From the NCBI GenBank assembly GCA_013396525.1, contig VWYX01000280.1, positions 564,226 to 628,225 of the forward strand: a stretch of 64,000 nt of DNA, given 5' to 3'. Of the stretch, positions 37,501 to 52,500 are shown piece by piece. The stretch comes from Chaetorhynchus papuensis. Taxonomy: Eukaryota; Chordata; Aves; Passeriformes; Rhipiduridae. The notes under the pieces were generated by a model. The model saw nothing but the letters and a program-made list of their open reading frames with translations. It did not search any database and was not told the DNA's origin. The translations under genes and the position numbers were made by a program. Each line of letters starts with the position of its first letter. Within the stretch, counting starts at the first letter, position 1.

Positions 37501-40500
37501 TTTTATTTTCCTGTCCTAAGTGTCATGAGTGTTGGAAACACAAGGAGTGAAGCAGTGAGCAGTGCTGTGTTTGCAGGAGTCTCAAAGTTCTCCCAAACAC
37601 ATGTAAGAAAAGATGATATTTTGATGCAGAAAACATCAGCAGTGTTGTGTAAATAACCAAACACCATTTTATGAAGAGGAACGTTTCTGGTAACAGGTTT
37701 TCTGTGTCAGCATAACAGCTTCCAGCACTAAAACACTTTTTCACAGTCCCCTCTAGAATTCAAATAGCAGGTATCCCCACTTTTAACAGTTGTGGAAATG
37801 AAAGTGACACAGACATTTCCAGGATCTGCATTTAAAGACTCACCCTTGCTTCTGTGCTTGCATGCTGTATCAACAACAGTACTGAGCCATGGGAGAAGCC
37901 CAGCCAAACTGGAGCAGCTCTGTAAAGAGCCTCTTCCAAGTAGATCCGCAAGAAAGGGCGTGTTGGAAGCAGTCTCCCTGCTTAAGATAAAAAGTTTCAC
38001 TTTGACAAAAACATTGCTGGAATGTAAGGAATGCTGTGTGCCCCAGAAACATGCTTGAGAGATGGAAAGATTGGATGTTTTCTTCCCAACTGGGTTTTTG
38101 TGCACCAGAGTTATTCCCCTTTTTTTGCACTTCCTATATATCATATTTTTGCATGAATATATGCCCTTGAAGTGAATGCCATGACAAACAAGTAACAATT
38201 CAGAGTCACAGGTGGCACCTGGCTGTAGGATCAGAGAGGTCAATAAGTCCTGGTAAGCAAAAGGTCACTGAGACAATTTCCTTGAACGTGAACTGCTTTC
38301 TGCAAGCAGCGAAGTTACAAAGACAGCACTGCAAACAAAGCAGGCTGGTTTGATATGGCTGAGAAATTACCCCAAAGAACAGCAAAAAGCCTTGCCCTCT
38401 GTCTGCTCTTAATTTGCAGCCAGCTGGGAAGATGCACTGACAAAGCTATACTAATGAAGTGCTTAGGAATTGGGGAAAAATTGTATGAAATAGCCCAACT
38501 TCTCTTCTGTCAGCTGGCTTGCCGCAATCTGTGTAAGCTTAAGAGTAGCTGTTTCAGTCCCAGGCAGTCCAGGTGTTGTCAGGTGTGAGACATACCTCTT
38601 CTACTCCTGCTCTGCTCCTTTCCTTCTCCTCTGTCTGTCTACTCCTTGTCTGCCTCTTTGTAGAGCATCCCTAGAAATCATTTTGAGTTTGGAAGGGTTT
38701 CAGCGGCAGAGTATATGGGGAGGATGAAAGTTTGCACCCAGCAGTTCAGCAGTATTGAGTTTGTGTGTTATGTATGTGTGTCTGTCTGTGCATCTTTGCT
38801 TAAAAAGTGACCTCTGCTCAAGAATGTTTGTCCTTAATGATGAAAGAGCAAGAAAAGTTTGCTGAAAACTCAAGACTCTAGTTTCCACTATCATTTTACA
38901 TGAAACTCTTAGAAATAGATTTTGAAATAACACCAAAGAAGAGGAAAGGGGTGACCATACAAATCTGTAGATCTTGAACAGTTAGTTCAAGTGGGTCACT
39001 TGAACGTGGGGCAGCTGTTTATTTTTTTTTGTGCATTTCTCCTTTCTGCTTCTTACAGTCCTCAGTGGCTATGCTGCATGCAGCTTCCCTTTGGCACTGA
39101 TTACAAGGATGGTGAGCAGATTTCATATTGCATTTCTGCATGCCTTAATTATGTTGCTGGTTTTGCATGCACATTGCAATGTTCTATCGATCTCTTTGGG
39201 CAAATGGCTTTTTAACATGTCATTTTCAATAAAAATTTGAATTTTGGGTGTAGCTGAACAGACAGTTGTTGAGCGTGGCCATTTTTTTATCTTCTAAACA
39301 AATCGGGTTGCTAACCCTGATTCATGACAGTATTAATCATACTTGATAATTTCAATAGTTGTAACGGCAGCTGCCAAGATACATTTGGGAATGTGAGGCA
39401 TATTCAGTATAAGCTCTGGCAACTCATTTTCCTGTGTACTGAAGCCTTTTTATAAATTACTGGTCTGTGTTCTAAATGGGGTTGTATTTGTGAAGATTTG
39501 AACAATATTAAAATAACTTTATATGGTCTGATGGGAATTCCTATAAAAAAGTAATATGAGCTTTTTTTTTTGTATTCTGCTTTAGTTCAGTCCTGATTAA
39601 AAGACTCATTTTAGTAGTTTCTTCTCCATATGCAACATTTATGTTACGCTCACTCAAAAGCACACAGAGCAGCTTTGCACTGGGTGATTGCAGAATTACA
39701 GGCTTGTTTCATGACTTTCGCTGATTCACACATTTTGCTGATTCATGTCAGGGTGACTGACAAACCCTTGCTGTGTGATCTGGGAGAAGCTGCTGGTCCT
39801 TCCTCCCCCAGGTGGAAAGCCTTCAAAACTGTATTTTTGAAGGCTTTCCACCTGTTTTTGTAGAAACACAGGTATTTCTGGACTGAGGCTTTAGAATCCC
39901 CTAGCAGGAATTTTAAGCTCTCACGGAAACTGTGTGTGAATGCTTTCATTTTTCAGCATCCTAGCAAGAGAGAGTGGGACAGCCTGAACTCTCAGCAGCT
40001 GTCAGTAGCACCCCATCCCCGCACACCTGCAAAACCAGATGCACCCAGAAGGAGGTCAGACTGGATAGTTGCCAGAGGAAGAGTTTTTCTTCATGGAATG
40101 TATTTGTCTGTTGTTTAGTATTTTGTGTGGATCGAAGGGTGCAGGGTCTTTGAAATTGAAGCCTGCATTTTGTTACGAGTCGGAGGTCTTGAGGTTGTAA
40201 AACAAGGGTTTGAGGAAAGTCCTGTTCTGAGGAAGCTCAAATCAGTGGTACAGTTGGCCAAGGCAGGTGCCAGATCCAAAGCAATACATTTGCTTTCTTC
40301 AGTTTCCTTCTATGAAAAGAAGTTTGCAGTGTCCCATCAATCCCAGCTGGGAAAGCCTTGCTGAGGGTGCAGCAGAGAGCCGGCAGTGGTAGAGTGGTGC
40401 CACCGTTGTAGCACTGGGTCCTGCACAGGGCTCTGTGCCCCTGCCAGGCTGCTGTCCTGGAGTACATAATGGCTCTGTTAGCTTTCCTTGGACACCTTCC

Positions 40501-43500
40501 CTCTTCTGCTTTACCTTCTCTTAGCAGAGGGAGGTTTCTCAGTGCCTCCTGCAGTTACAAGCATTTTAGAGCCACATGTTGAGAGACCAGTGGGTTATAC
40601 CCACTGCACCCCTGGACTTAACTTTCTTCATGTATGAGCTGCTCTTCATGTCAGATGGTGGATGTTACTATAGCTGATGAGGTTTGTGGGATTTTTCCTC
40701 ACACTTTAAAGGATGTTGGGTCCTTCACTGAAAAAAAATCAACACTGTCAGTTGAGCTGCTTTCTTTGACACCTGGTATGGCTTTGATGCTCTTATTTTA
40801 TTACCTCTGGATACAGAATTTTTCCCTTTGCTACAGAAATTGATAGAAATCAGCTATCAGACTTTTCCATAAAGTGATAAAACAAATGAAGACATCTTTT
40901 CATGACAGTAGTGGTTACCCAGGCATGTTTTGTAATTGTATCAGTGATACCGCTCGCCTCTTTGGTTTGCATTGATGCATCCTCGTAACTTGTCTGGTTA
41001 AGAGAAGAGAGAACTCCATATTCAGCTATAATCTTTTCAGTGCATGAGAGCCTGGCTAGACCGCCTTGCAGTTCATGCCAGTTTTGCAGCTCAGATGAGA
41101 GTCTCCATTTGAGCTAGTTCTTCTGCAGCTTCTTCTGCTTATAAATTAACCCTGTGCAGATTGTGAGAAACTCTAGCAAAAGAAGCATTTGCTACTGAGC
41201 TCTAAAAAAAAAGAGAAAAGAAAAATAATTATTAAGGCTCTGTGGTGTAGACTGGCCTTGCCTCTTGCAGGGAGCTGAATTGTGACTCTTGGCAAGAGGT
41301 TGTTGCAATCCACGGTGCTACTCCCAGAATGATCTCATGGGAAACAAAGAAAGGTAGCATCTGTTCCCACTGCTGTGCTTGTATGCTTTGAGGAGTTTTC
41401 TGTCTTTTCCTTTCCCCTGTCACAAAAGCAAACTTCTGACAGAAGAGAAGTAGCTTTCCTACAAGCAGTGGGCAAAGTTGGTGGGGGATGTTGGAGTGCT
41501 GTGTGTAACTGCACAGGATAACAAGGAATCGTCGCGTGGGAGCAGGACCAGACAGCCCATAACTCATTGTGCCTGTTTTATAAATATACATATTTATATT
41601 GCACGTATAAATAGTACCGAGGTTTGTTCCCTGCACATGATGAATGTAACCCTGCGGGCCAGGGTAGGGGAGAGATACCAAGGCTACTTAATGGGCTTTC
41701 TTAATTTGGCAATTGTCAGTGTGCCTGCCCATCAACCGTTTTTAATTCTGTGCTTCAGTGTAGCCGACGAGTTTATTTCCAGTGCTCCTCACAGGCATAG
41801 CTCAGGCCAAGTACAAGTTGAATAACCTTCAGGAAAGCTGTGCTGTCCTTCTGTCGGCCGCTGTCTTTGAAAATTGCCTGCAGAGTTAGTGAGCAGGAAC
41901 AGTTAAGATTTACAAACAATGATGAAGCTTGTCATGCATCTTTCACCATTCATCATCTGGGTGCCGTGGCTGGGCGGTGAAGTGTTCTTCATAAAAACCA
42001 GCTCAGTGTGAAATACACCTCGCAGCAATGTTTACTGCTCTGAAACTCGTCAGCAGCCCTTTATAGTAAATCCAGATTGCGATGTGACATTACAGTATAT
42101 CATTGCAGAGCGCGCTGGGGTTTACACTAGGAATGAGTGCAGTTCACACCAGATGAGATGTCGAAATTGAGTTATGTAGGAATTTGGCTGTTATATGGGG
42201 ATAGCTTTTGTTTTCTGAGGACTGAAAGTTAGCTTTATATATATAATATATATAATCTACACATACCTGCACTTGTGTGTGGGTGCCTATATCGATATAC
42301 ATGGATATATAGATACACATATACTATGCACAGATTCTGTGTACAAAGACTGCATACCCTCACAGATTTCTCTGGCGGGACCCTGTCTTAATGTTTATGC
42401 TGTTTCTTAATAAGTATTTCAGTATTTTGTTAAAGTGCTGCATTTTAACGTTATCTCTTCAGTGAAGTAGCCATTTATTTTCAGAAAAATTCTTTTTTCA
42501 AAGAGATGATGCAGGTGGCTGGTAACCACTGAAACAGAGCTAAACAGGTCTGGGTTTTGTAGAGGGGTTTTTATATGTGAATGTCTCCTAGAGCAGAGAA
42601 GGTCAAGCTTTGAGCAGAAGATTTGGGGAAAACTTAGGCATGAGCTTTGAAATACAAAAACTATGGAAGTTACTGCACACGTGGCCATGTGCTGGGATTG
42701 GACATGTTCTCCCTGCTTGTGTTATCCCTTTCAATTGCAGTGTGGACACAAGGTCACTGAGAATAAGATAAAATAGTAGGTGCCTTTTTCCAGTTACGTA
42801 AGTGGGAAATCAGTGCAAAATGCAGCCAAGACCACTTCATGTATCAGTAAATTGAGACTGAGTCTTTGGAGATAAAATATGCTGTCTTGGGCATCTGGTG
42901 GTCTGAGAAATACCTCTGGAGTTAAGCAGTAATAGCTGCATAAAGTGGAAAGCAGTCTGCTGGTTGGCCTACAGACAAGGACAGTAACTTGCCTCAGTAA
43001 AAGTTAGGTACTTTGGTGGCAGTTAACTGATTAAAAAGAAAGAAACTATTTGAGACAGACTAGCGAAGTTTTTAAGTGCTTCCTGTGATTTTGTGTGTTT
43101 TTATTTCAGTGCTGTTCTGCAAAGCCTGTGAATTAAGTTATATTTCATTGTCTTCAGTGCTGTGACTGCTTTATCTCTGAGTTTGAAACAAAACTGTCAT
43201 TTTCTGGAATCTTTACTGAAGTCTTTTGGTTTTATTATTGCCTGACTTTTCAACCAGAGGGGGAGATATATTTGAAATACTGTTGTATTTAATTTTAGAT
43301 TTCTGAGACCATGCTCAGGTATTAAATAAAGTTCAGAAGTGGAAAAAGGAGTGGGACTGCAGTTGTTACTACCAGACAGGAGAGATAACTATACTTTATT
43401 CGTCCTCCTCAGCTATTTTCAGTTCCTACGCTTGTTCTTGCTTTAAGTGCTAATACTGCAGTGAAATTGTACTTTTCTAGCTCAGAACAGTTTTCAGAAA

Positions 43501-46500
43501 TGTGTTTATTAGTATTAATTTTGTTTGGTTGATTTGTTACATTTATCTAAAAACCCAGCACTGTAAAGTTCATCTTTGAGTCTGCTATAGCCAATATGAA
43601 GGTAAAGCTTCAGATTGACTAATCATGTAAGTGTAGAGGGTTCCAGGCTTACCAATAGCATTCTAGTCTTATTTGTATTCATAATTAGCTTAATGATACA
43701 GTATTATTTATGAAATTATTTTTACTCCTTTTATTAAGAGAGGGGAAAGTTTGGACACCATTACTTTTGTGGCTTGAATTAGTGGGATAGATAGTAAAAC
43801 TGTCACTTATAACATAGTGGTTTCAGGCAGCAGAATGTTGCATATAAAATCAAAGGGGTGTATTTCTTCACAGCTTTGACTGCTTTATGTATCTGCTAGA
43901 TTTCTAGTAACTTTACTAAGCTACAGTCTTCAGATATTAGTAAGTGGTGCCCTGCAATAGGGATGCTGTAATAGCCTCAGGAAGCTTGAGGTCTTTATGA
44001 ATATGTACTCAGAACACTTCTGTAGAACTTGTCGTTTAATTTCCCTTTCTGCCAAGTGACTTCTTGCTCTTGCAGTGTGTGCTCTACATAGACCAAAGAG
44101 ATCTCCATGAGCTAGGGCAGGAAGTGGGAAAAATACTCTAGATGCTACATTAACAGTATTTAGTGCAGTATTAGCATCCAGTTGTTACTGTCCAGACATC
44201 TCCGAATTTGAATTAAATGGGTAAATGTGGGCCAGGACCAAGAGAAAAAAAATGGTGTTTTGTAGACCAGGTCAAGTCACTTACTTGTATGTTATTTTCT
44301 CACACAAAGGTCTCGTGGTGGTGGTGACATTTTGTTACGGTGACCCTGCAAAGAGCCAGAGCGGATGTTATCTATAGAGCACTGTAAAAATAGTCCGGAA
44401 GAAATGGCTCAGAATAGGGGAAAAAAACCTACACCACAAATTAGCTAACAGTATGTTGGCTGATGATAATGACTACCTTATAGCATCCAAGAATTGTCAA
44501 TCATACCTTAATGTTTATAGAAGTGAAAAGTCAATGTGTAGTTGTTTAATTTGACATGACTCAGGTTGAGAAAGTGTAATCGCTGGAGGGGACAGTTAAG
44601 TAGCTGTGCTCCGTGTCAGCCTGTCTCGCTCCGACTACTGCACTAAACGCTTTCCTGATGAGCGATAGATTTGTTTAAATACCAGGATAATTGCTAGCTG
44701 CAGCATCCAACACTCTTTTAATGCCTTGTACTACATCTGTATTGGCTCTTGCCTGAGGCTGTTTGAGGTTTCTGCAGGGAAGAAGGCATGTACCTTCAAT
44801 TACATTGTTCTCCTTTGGGTTTTGAAGGGTAATTGTTGCAGAGATAAATAGGCTATAATAAATTACATTTCGTTTCTTCCAAACCTGTTGAAGTAGATCA
44901 GATGTGCCAGTGTTACAGCTGCTTTCTGCTTGTGGCGTTTTGGTATTCTGCAGTACTGAGAACACACAAAGAACAAGGCAAAAGTGTTCCTTCACTGGAA
45001 AAATACCAGACTTGTCAAGCTGTACTGGTGCAAAGCCAGTGAACTTTTTTTGCGTGCTGTGAAAGCATTTGCTACCCCTCACTCCTTCCACACGTGTAAA
45101 TTATGATCATACATAAATATTAATGCTGATTGTGAATAATCAGTACAGGAGAGAGGCCCAGCTCTACTCTGTGTAATTAGGAGGGTGTCCGCATTTTAAC
45201 TTCTTAGTGCTGTTTGTGTTCTAAGGAGAAGACTGAAGAGACCTGGTGGTTTCTGCCGGGGTGGTTGCCCACTGATTGCCTTTTGCTGAGCACATTCCCG
45301 TTGTGTCACAGCACACACAGAGTGATGCAGCCACAACGCAGATGCCAGCGGCTCCCTACCCTTCCCTGCAGTGTACTCCACCTCTGCTACTAAAGGTTCT
45401 GCAGTTGCTACCCACAGGCTGATGCGAGAAAAGCCTCTGTGCACCGGTTACAGCTCCCTTTAAAAATGTTTGAAGGGATGGGGGGAGTGTTTATTTTTGA
45501 AATATGCTTTTCTTAAAAGTGTAACAAAATCTTGATATTGGTTTTGAAATATGTTGAGAATTGAACACTTAAATTTGTTGGGATTCATTTTTCTATGTGA
45601 TCAGGAAGGAGTGGGAGCCAGGTTAAACAGAGTATTCCCTGTAGTTCATTTTGAAATAAACCAAACAACTATAATTTAGTTTCTTTAACACTGTCATTTA
45701 TATGTTTGCATTTATTCCTTGCTTTCTCATAATTTTACAATGCCAGTTTCAAAGTTGCATGCCTGATGTTTATCTCACGGTATCTGTTAAATCAGTTAAG
45801 TTCTACAAGTTGAAGATTTTTCTGAGGTCTGAATCACACCTCGTATGCTGTGTGTAGGTTGTGTATTTATTCCAAGCGTAGCATTAATCATGTATCAGAC
45901 TGCTGAAAGTAAAAGAATGTTCCTAGTCCAGTTGGCCGGTAGTTTTGTTTCCTTTCTGGACATAAAAGGAAAAGAAAAATCAATGAGAGCTCTCTCCCAT
46001 TCATTCATAAATCATTTTGCCTTTCAAGTTCTGTCTCAGAGCAATTGCAGACACTGCAAGGAGGGTTCTGTTTTCCCACCGTGGAACGACTAGATGTCTA
46101 TACTAGATGTTTTAGTGACTGTTTTTGTATTGGCTTTTGAGTATATAAAACACATCTTGATAAATTTCAGTCTTGAGTCAGATATGAGTTAGCTGTGTAT
46201 CCCTAAATATAGTATAAATTTTCCTAATTACTCTAAATCAAGATTTCACTCATGTTAGTTTTTGCTGTTTCCTCCCTTGGATAAATATGAACTTCTGTTT
46301 TGTAAACCTATCTCTGCCAACGCATCTTGCCCCAGCGCTTCCCTGAGTCACAAGTGTTTTCAGGATCTTTAATTTTCTGGATTGAGTCTCTTAATTTTTC
46401 CAAGGCATGAACACTGCAGAGAGGTTTTTGCCAACAGAGTCTACATCGGAGTGAAATAACACTGGCTTGTTAAGAGGCGTCTGGTATATTCCTGTTAGGT

Positions 46501-49500
46501 GGATGCATTGGTTCCCTGGGACTACCTGAAATGAATATGCAACTGCCTAACTGTAATTAAAAAGGCCTTGGGATAGGGGAGTGGGGGTTGGCCCCTAGTT
46601 TGAAAGTAATGACCCCTTCTCAGCTGTGGGGCTGACCTCTGTAGCTGTGACTCTTAACTTTCTAGCTTGGACCATTTCATCTGCTTTTCTTTCTGCCTTC
46701 AACTACTGTGCCTTTCAGCTGTGTGTGTGGAGTAGGACTGCCTTCCCTATCTTTCAGGAGAGAGGAAAACCCCTTTCTTGACCCTGAACAGCACCAAGTC
46801 CGAGTTCCTGTGTAGTGCAAGCTCCTTGCAGCCAATGCTCTTGACTCCCTTCACCGCCCCGTGTCCGTGGTGAGTTGCAGCAGGGCTGTATGATGCAGCA
46901 GAGGATGAGCTCCAGTTTTCACTTACCTCATCCTGCCTGTCTTGCCCTTAGAGTGTCAAACCACTTCCTCACTGACCACAGTTGCATTCAGCACTGTTGA
47001 AGGTAACTGATATGGAGTCTTGGAGTGATTTTCTTGAAGGCATGCAGTCTTTGATGCAGCCACCAGCATCTGGATTGGCCTCAGAAACCTGTCTTAAAAT
47101 TTTCTCTACTACAGATGCCAGTAATAAAATTCTGATTTTCTGTTTATCTATTTAAGTATTTTAGAACTTTTCTGCAACTTAAATATCATTTAAAGGTTCA
47201 CCATGTGGACTTCAGAGAGAGCCAGGCAAGGGCAGGGAAAATGCATGTTGAAACTTGTTGGCTGCACTTGCACCCATTCCAATAATGTTAGTAAGGAAAG
47301 ATGGCACAAGAGGACCTAGTACTCTTGTAGGAATCTAAAATAACCAAGGTTTTTCGGCCCTTTTGGCAGGCCCTACAGCTTGTAGACAGTAACCAGTGTG
47401 ATCCAGTGTGAACCAAGGCTGCTGCTGTCAGGATCCAAAAGAAAATGCTGGATACTGGTGGGTTGACCTTCCCACCAGGTGGGCATCACCAGGTGGGCTG
47501 TAGGACATCAGTGGGCTTGTGGAGATGCAGCTGGCAGCACCAGCAGCGTCATTAGGCACAGCCCGTGCCCTCCAGCTGATGGCACACACTCAGCATTACT
47601 TGTGTTGTGTTCATGGAAATGAATATAAATACAACACAGCGGATCTGTCTTAAGCCTAATGTTGTGTGAAACTTCATTTAACTTACTTGACTACCTCAAA
47701 AATGTTTTGTGTTCTGGTTTTGTCCCTATTTACTCAAGTATTGTGACTTACTGCAGCAAGGCTCCTAAACTTTGAGGGGAATAAATCTCACTTTAAAATA
47801 AGTAGCAACATTTTTACTCTGCACATACCCATCTTGTGCTGTGTATTTCATCAATACTCGTTGAACCATTTTACGGCAGATCTGCTGAACTTGCATCCAA
47901 ATTAAAGTTAATATTAAAAATGGTAATGCCATGGTAATACAAAGTCACTTTAAAGCCTTCTGGGCTTTTTAAACTGCAGATCATTTAAATTGTAAGACAT
48001 AGATGATAAGGCTTTTCCTTTCTTTCTTTCCTCTTACTCAATTTTGGACACAGTCATTGGTGAGTACAGTGTTGCTCATGCTGAAGTCAGTGACAAACCA
48101 ACCTCTTGTTCCTTTTGCAAGTATGCTACAATTTGCAGATCCTTTTCTTCTCCTGTCCCAGCAGAGACAGTTGAATTATAAGAGAATTTTAAAAGTAAAT
48201 AAATCTATGTGCAAGTTGGAAATATATTGTATTTACCATAATGGATCACTTGCATTAGACCAAGTATTTTTGACTGGTTGTTTAGTAACCTCTTGACTTC
48301 CAAAGGCTTGCAAGTTATGTCCAAAAAAAAATTTTAAGCTTTATAATATAGCTCTGTTGCACTGAGACAGTATTTCCTAAAATTTAAACCTGAAAGATCT
48401 GAGTTCATCATTATTAACTATTTGGTTATGCTTTGAATATTAGGACTGATGACCTTGAGCATGGATTTCATCCTTGTTTTATAAATTGAAAGTGACATTG
48501 GCAACAATGAAATATAAAGAGAAGTGACCATATTAACATTTCCATGGCTAGTCTTGGTGTTGTGCAAACTGTTTTTTTGTTTCTGATACACTAGTGAAGA
48601 TTAACAGCCTTTCTGACCCAAGAATGGAGAGACATTCAGCCAAAACAGTGTTGTGTTTGGCTTTCTGTACTGAATACCAAAAGGTTTTATGTGATTATTA
48701 GAGCTCTTGGAATCCTGTTTGTTTCCTTTAGCATGGCTACACAAGGGAGAAACTTTGTGCCTTTTGTTTTGTGTCTCCACATATTCTGCTACTGTTAACA
48801 TTATCATGAGCCTCAAGTGCACTCTTTCCTTTCAAATTAACCACGTTTTTCAAAAAACTTTTTGTTGCCTCAGCTGTTGCAAATGGCAGTGCATTTTTAG
48901 GTAGGACAGTTGATGCTTCTAAGGTTAATTATTCCCAAGGAACTTCTTGTATAGATAGGTGTTAAATATATCTTAAGAAAACAAGGGCTGCTGTAGTGTA
49001 CTGATGCCGATGAGGAGTCGGGACTCTCTGATTGTCTCCTGTGTTGCTCTAGGAGATAGGTGTAGCCTGTGAGGTCTTGCCTTGCAACAGGAATCAGTCC
49101 CCACCTCCATCTGCACCCTCAGTATCAGCAGTCATCCCACAAAAAAGCCTTTTCCCCGTCCATTCCCTGGTGCTGCCACACAACAGCCCTGATAAGCATG
49201 TGCTTTGCCATTAGGAGCAGCTGTGGATGTCCATTTCAGTCACCTCTGTGTGACATTATCTCTTGGTTTAGGTGGTGTTTGGGATGTATGGAAAAGCCGG
49301 TGTCATCAGCATAGGAGAGGATGCAGACCCCAGAGGAGGTGGACAGTAAGCAGTCTCCATAAAATTAGCATGAAGTCACCTAACTGTGTCTGAGGGAACT
49401 CTAGGGTTCCCAGAGACAGTGCCATGTTCTCTTCTTCAGAGCTGGCTGGAAATTGTTCTGATAGAAACTTTTGCTTTGGAAAAATCTAACCCACTGATTG

Positions 49501-52500
49501 TTTTTGCTGAAATCATGTATTTCTGCAAACTTAGAACAGGAAGAAACAGAGGGATTCAGCTGGCCTTCTTTCCTCAACAGTCTCACATGGATGATGAGTC
49601 CATTTTGAGCCTGGAGAAGAGTCCAGGGAGACCTTACTGGGGCCTTTCAGTAGTTAGAGGGGACAGATAAGAAAGGGCATGACAGGCTTTTTAATAGGGT
49701 CTGTAGTTATAGGACAAGTAATAATGGTTTTAAACTAAAAGAGGGTAAATTCAGACTAGATATTGGGAGAAATTTTTTACAATGATGGTGGTAAAACACC
49801 TGGCACAGGTTGTCCAGAGAGGTCGTGTGTGGAAACATTCCCAGAAACATTCAGTGTCAGGTTTAATGGAACTCAGAGCTACCTGATCTGGTTTGCAGTG
49901 TCTCTTCTCAGTGCAAGGGAGTTGAACTGGATGGCCTAAAGATCCCTTCCAGCCAAAGCATTCTATGATTCCTGTGAAAGATTTGGAGTTGTAGGCAGTG
50001 CCTTGCTATTCTTGCCTTGCCATCAAGGGTTGCTGCCCATTCACGTGGTTGTGTGGCCTCTTGTGACTCTGATTTGTGGAATGGTTTGTTCTCTTTTTGG
50101 GGTGGGGGAAAAAGCCCAAATGAAACAAACTTCTGTAAACACAGTTCATTTCATGGATCTGGCTTCAAAGGTGGCCACACAGGAGGGTCATGTGGGGTTC
50201 TAAGACCTGCCTCAATACTGTGCCCAGTAGTGGGACAGTCTAGGGAGTTGCAAGACTCTGGCCCCACAGCAGTTTTGTGCAAAACCAGTCCTGGCAGGAT
50301 AAAATGCTCAAAATGGAAATTTGGGCCTGTGTACCAGCAGCTGGCAAGATAGTTACATATTTCTCATGAGAAATGATTGATATGTTTATATTTTAATCTT
50401 GTTGTTAGAACAGGTTTTGATTACTGTAGGAGTAAGGAAAACAATCTAGAGTGGATTTGAAGTTCTTTTTTTTTCCTCAGTGCTGCTTGTCTTTTGTCAG
50501 TCTTCTGAGTATACATACCAGGGACGTATTTTTTCAGTGGAGACTCAGTCTCCAGTGTTGTTTGTGGAATAGAGAAGTAGTATCTGACTTCCAGGAATAA
50601 AGAGATTTAAGGTCCCAGCTTTGTCACCGTCTTGTTACATGAAGAAGCAAATGGCTTCATTCCTCTGAGATTCCTTGCTGCTCCTCAGTTAGTGACAGAT
50701 GTCCAGTGCCCCTATCCCTCGCAGCCACTTTTTAAATCTTCCTTTGCTGGAAATCAGTTCTCTTCCTATGTTTCTGTTGCTGTTCTTTAATCTTGAGTCT
50801 TTAAATGGTTTGTTGGTGGCTTGGTTTCTATTTCTCAAAAATTCCTATTGGATTCTGATGTAGAGTACAGCCATGCAAACCATTGGGTCCTCTGGTGGAC
50901 TGTGAATGTCTGACACAAGTAAGGATCTCCAAAAGTAGGTCTGCTGGTCAAGAGTTGCAGCCTGAAGGAGAAGCATATGCATCTGTGCAGTACTGGCAAT
51001 ACAACACCTGTTGTTCGTTATAATTCCCCTTGTTGCTGAGCAGCTGTGTGCCCAGGACAGCACAAGGATTAAATAAAGGACTGGAGAAGGCTAGGGAAGG
51101 AAAAGGGAGATGCCTTTTGCATTTAATCATGATGCCTTTCTTTGTAGTGTTACTGCCATCTAAAAATAGGTCAAATCTGTGACTCCATCCCAGCTCTTTT
51201 GTGGCTGAGGTTGTCATGCTTTTGTGTGTCATCATACAGAATGTTTTCACTTACAGATGACTCAAAAACAATCTACAGAAATGCCTGTTTTACCTTGTTA
51301 CCCAGCAGTGGGAAATGCCTGCTTTATGTTGAGATGCTGGAGAATGTTTTTCTTCATGTCTTCCAGCACAAAAGCTTCGTGAAATTATTAAAATAATGTT
51401 TTCTTTTTGAGAGAACTGGCCATTAGGGTTCCTGGCAGTGGAATATAAACTGGGGAGGTTTCTGTGGAGGTGTACCTGGCTGGGACCTGACTCAGTAGAA
51501 TGAGCACTTGCGGTGAGTACATGCACAAGAGGCAAGGAACCATTCACTTCTGCCAAACAGAAAGAGAGCTTCTATCAGCTGAATTCTGCATGTTGCCTTT
51601 CAGTCATTCAAAGCAAAGGTACTCACCTCAGCACATCTGAAGTTTTTCTGAGATTGTTCATCCTCTGCCTTTCCTAGCCTGCAGGAGTGGCTTAATGACA
51701 GTGAGTTAGCCACAGAATGTAAAGCTGGTGATAGGAGAGAGCATTAGTCCATCAGTACTGCTCTGCTCCAGTTTGTGCATGCAAGCATGGAGGACAGTTG
51801 CTCTGTAGAAGATTGGTATAGTTTCAAGCCATGTTTCGGAGTCTGAGAAAAAAGCTGGTGCCCAAATACCATTTTTGCATCCTGTCTGTCTAGCTGGTAG
51901 TGGATGAGAAGTGGAAAGCCTTGTTTGATTGTTTCACATATTACTGTAAGTGAATTTAAAACCAGAGGTGAGGGAGTCAACAGGAGGATATTTTCTCCAG
52001 CTTCTGGTTTCTAATTACATCAGTTATAGCCCTACGTTCTTAGTTGCTAAAACTACAAGCATGAACTGGAAAAGAATGAGATAATCCGTGGTAAAGCATA
52101 CTGAATAAAGGTCTCTATTCAGCTCTTTACCTTTTATCCTCAGTTCCTAATGCCAAAAATTAATGCTATTTGAAAATACACAATAAATGTGCCCTACTGT
52201 GGGCATCCAAGATAATCCTAATTGCCTTAAATGTTAGTGACAAGGGTAGGTGTTTGAGAAGGGGAAAAGGGCTGTACTGTGAAATAGTATACCTGTCTTA
52301 AGAGACACAGATGGAGCATGTGTTTCAAGATCCTTAGGCTTGTTTTTATTTTTGCATCAAAAAGCAGCTCTGTTTGTTGCTCTTGTAACTTCTTGTCAGC
52401 AGGAAAATATCCATAGACATACACTGCTAGAACTGGACAGGTTTCCATTGTGTTTATAGTATGCAAAGCAGAAAAGGAGCACCACTCCCATGCTCTTGCA

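Noticed and set aside
39743..39949. 68-codon antisense frame with repeated KAFK/KAFH
   Set aside because: The internal repetition is simply the perfect inverted repeat read in translation.
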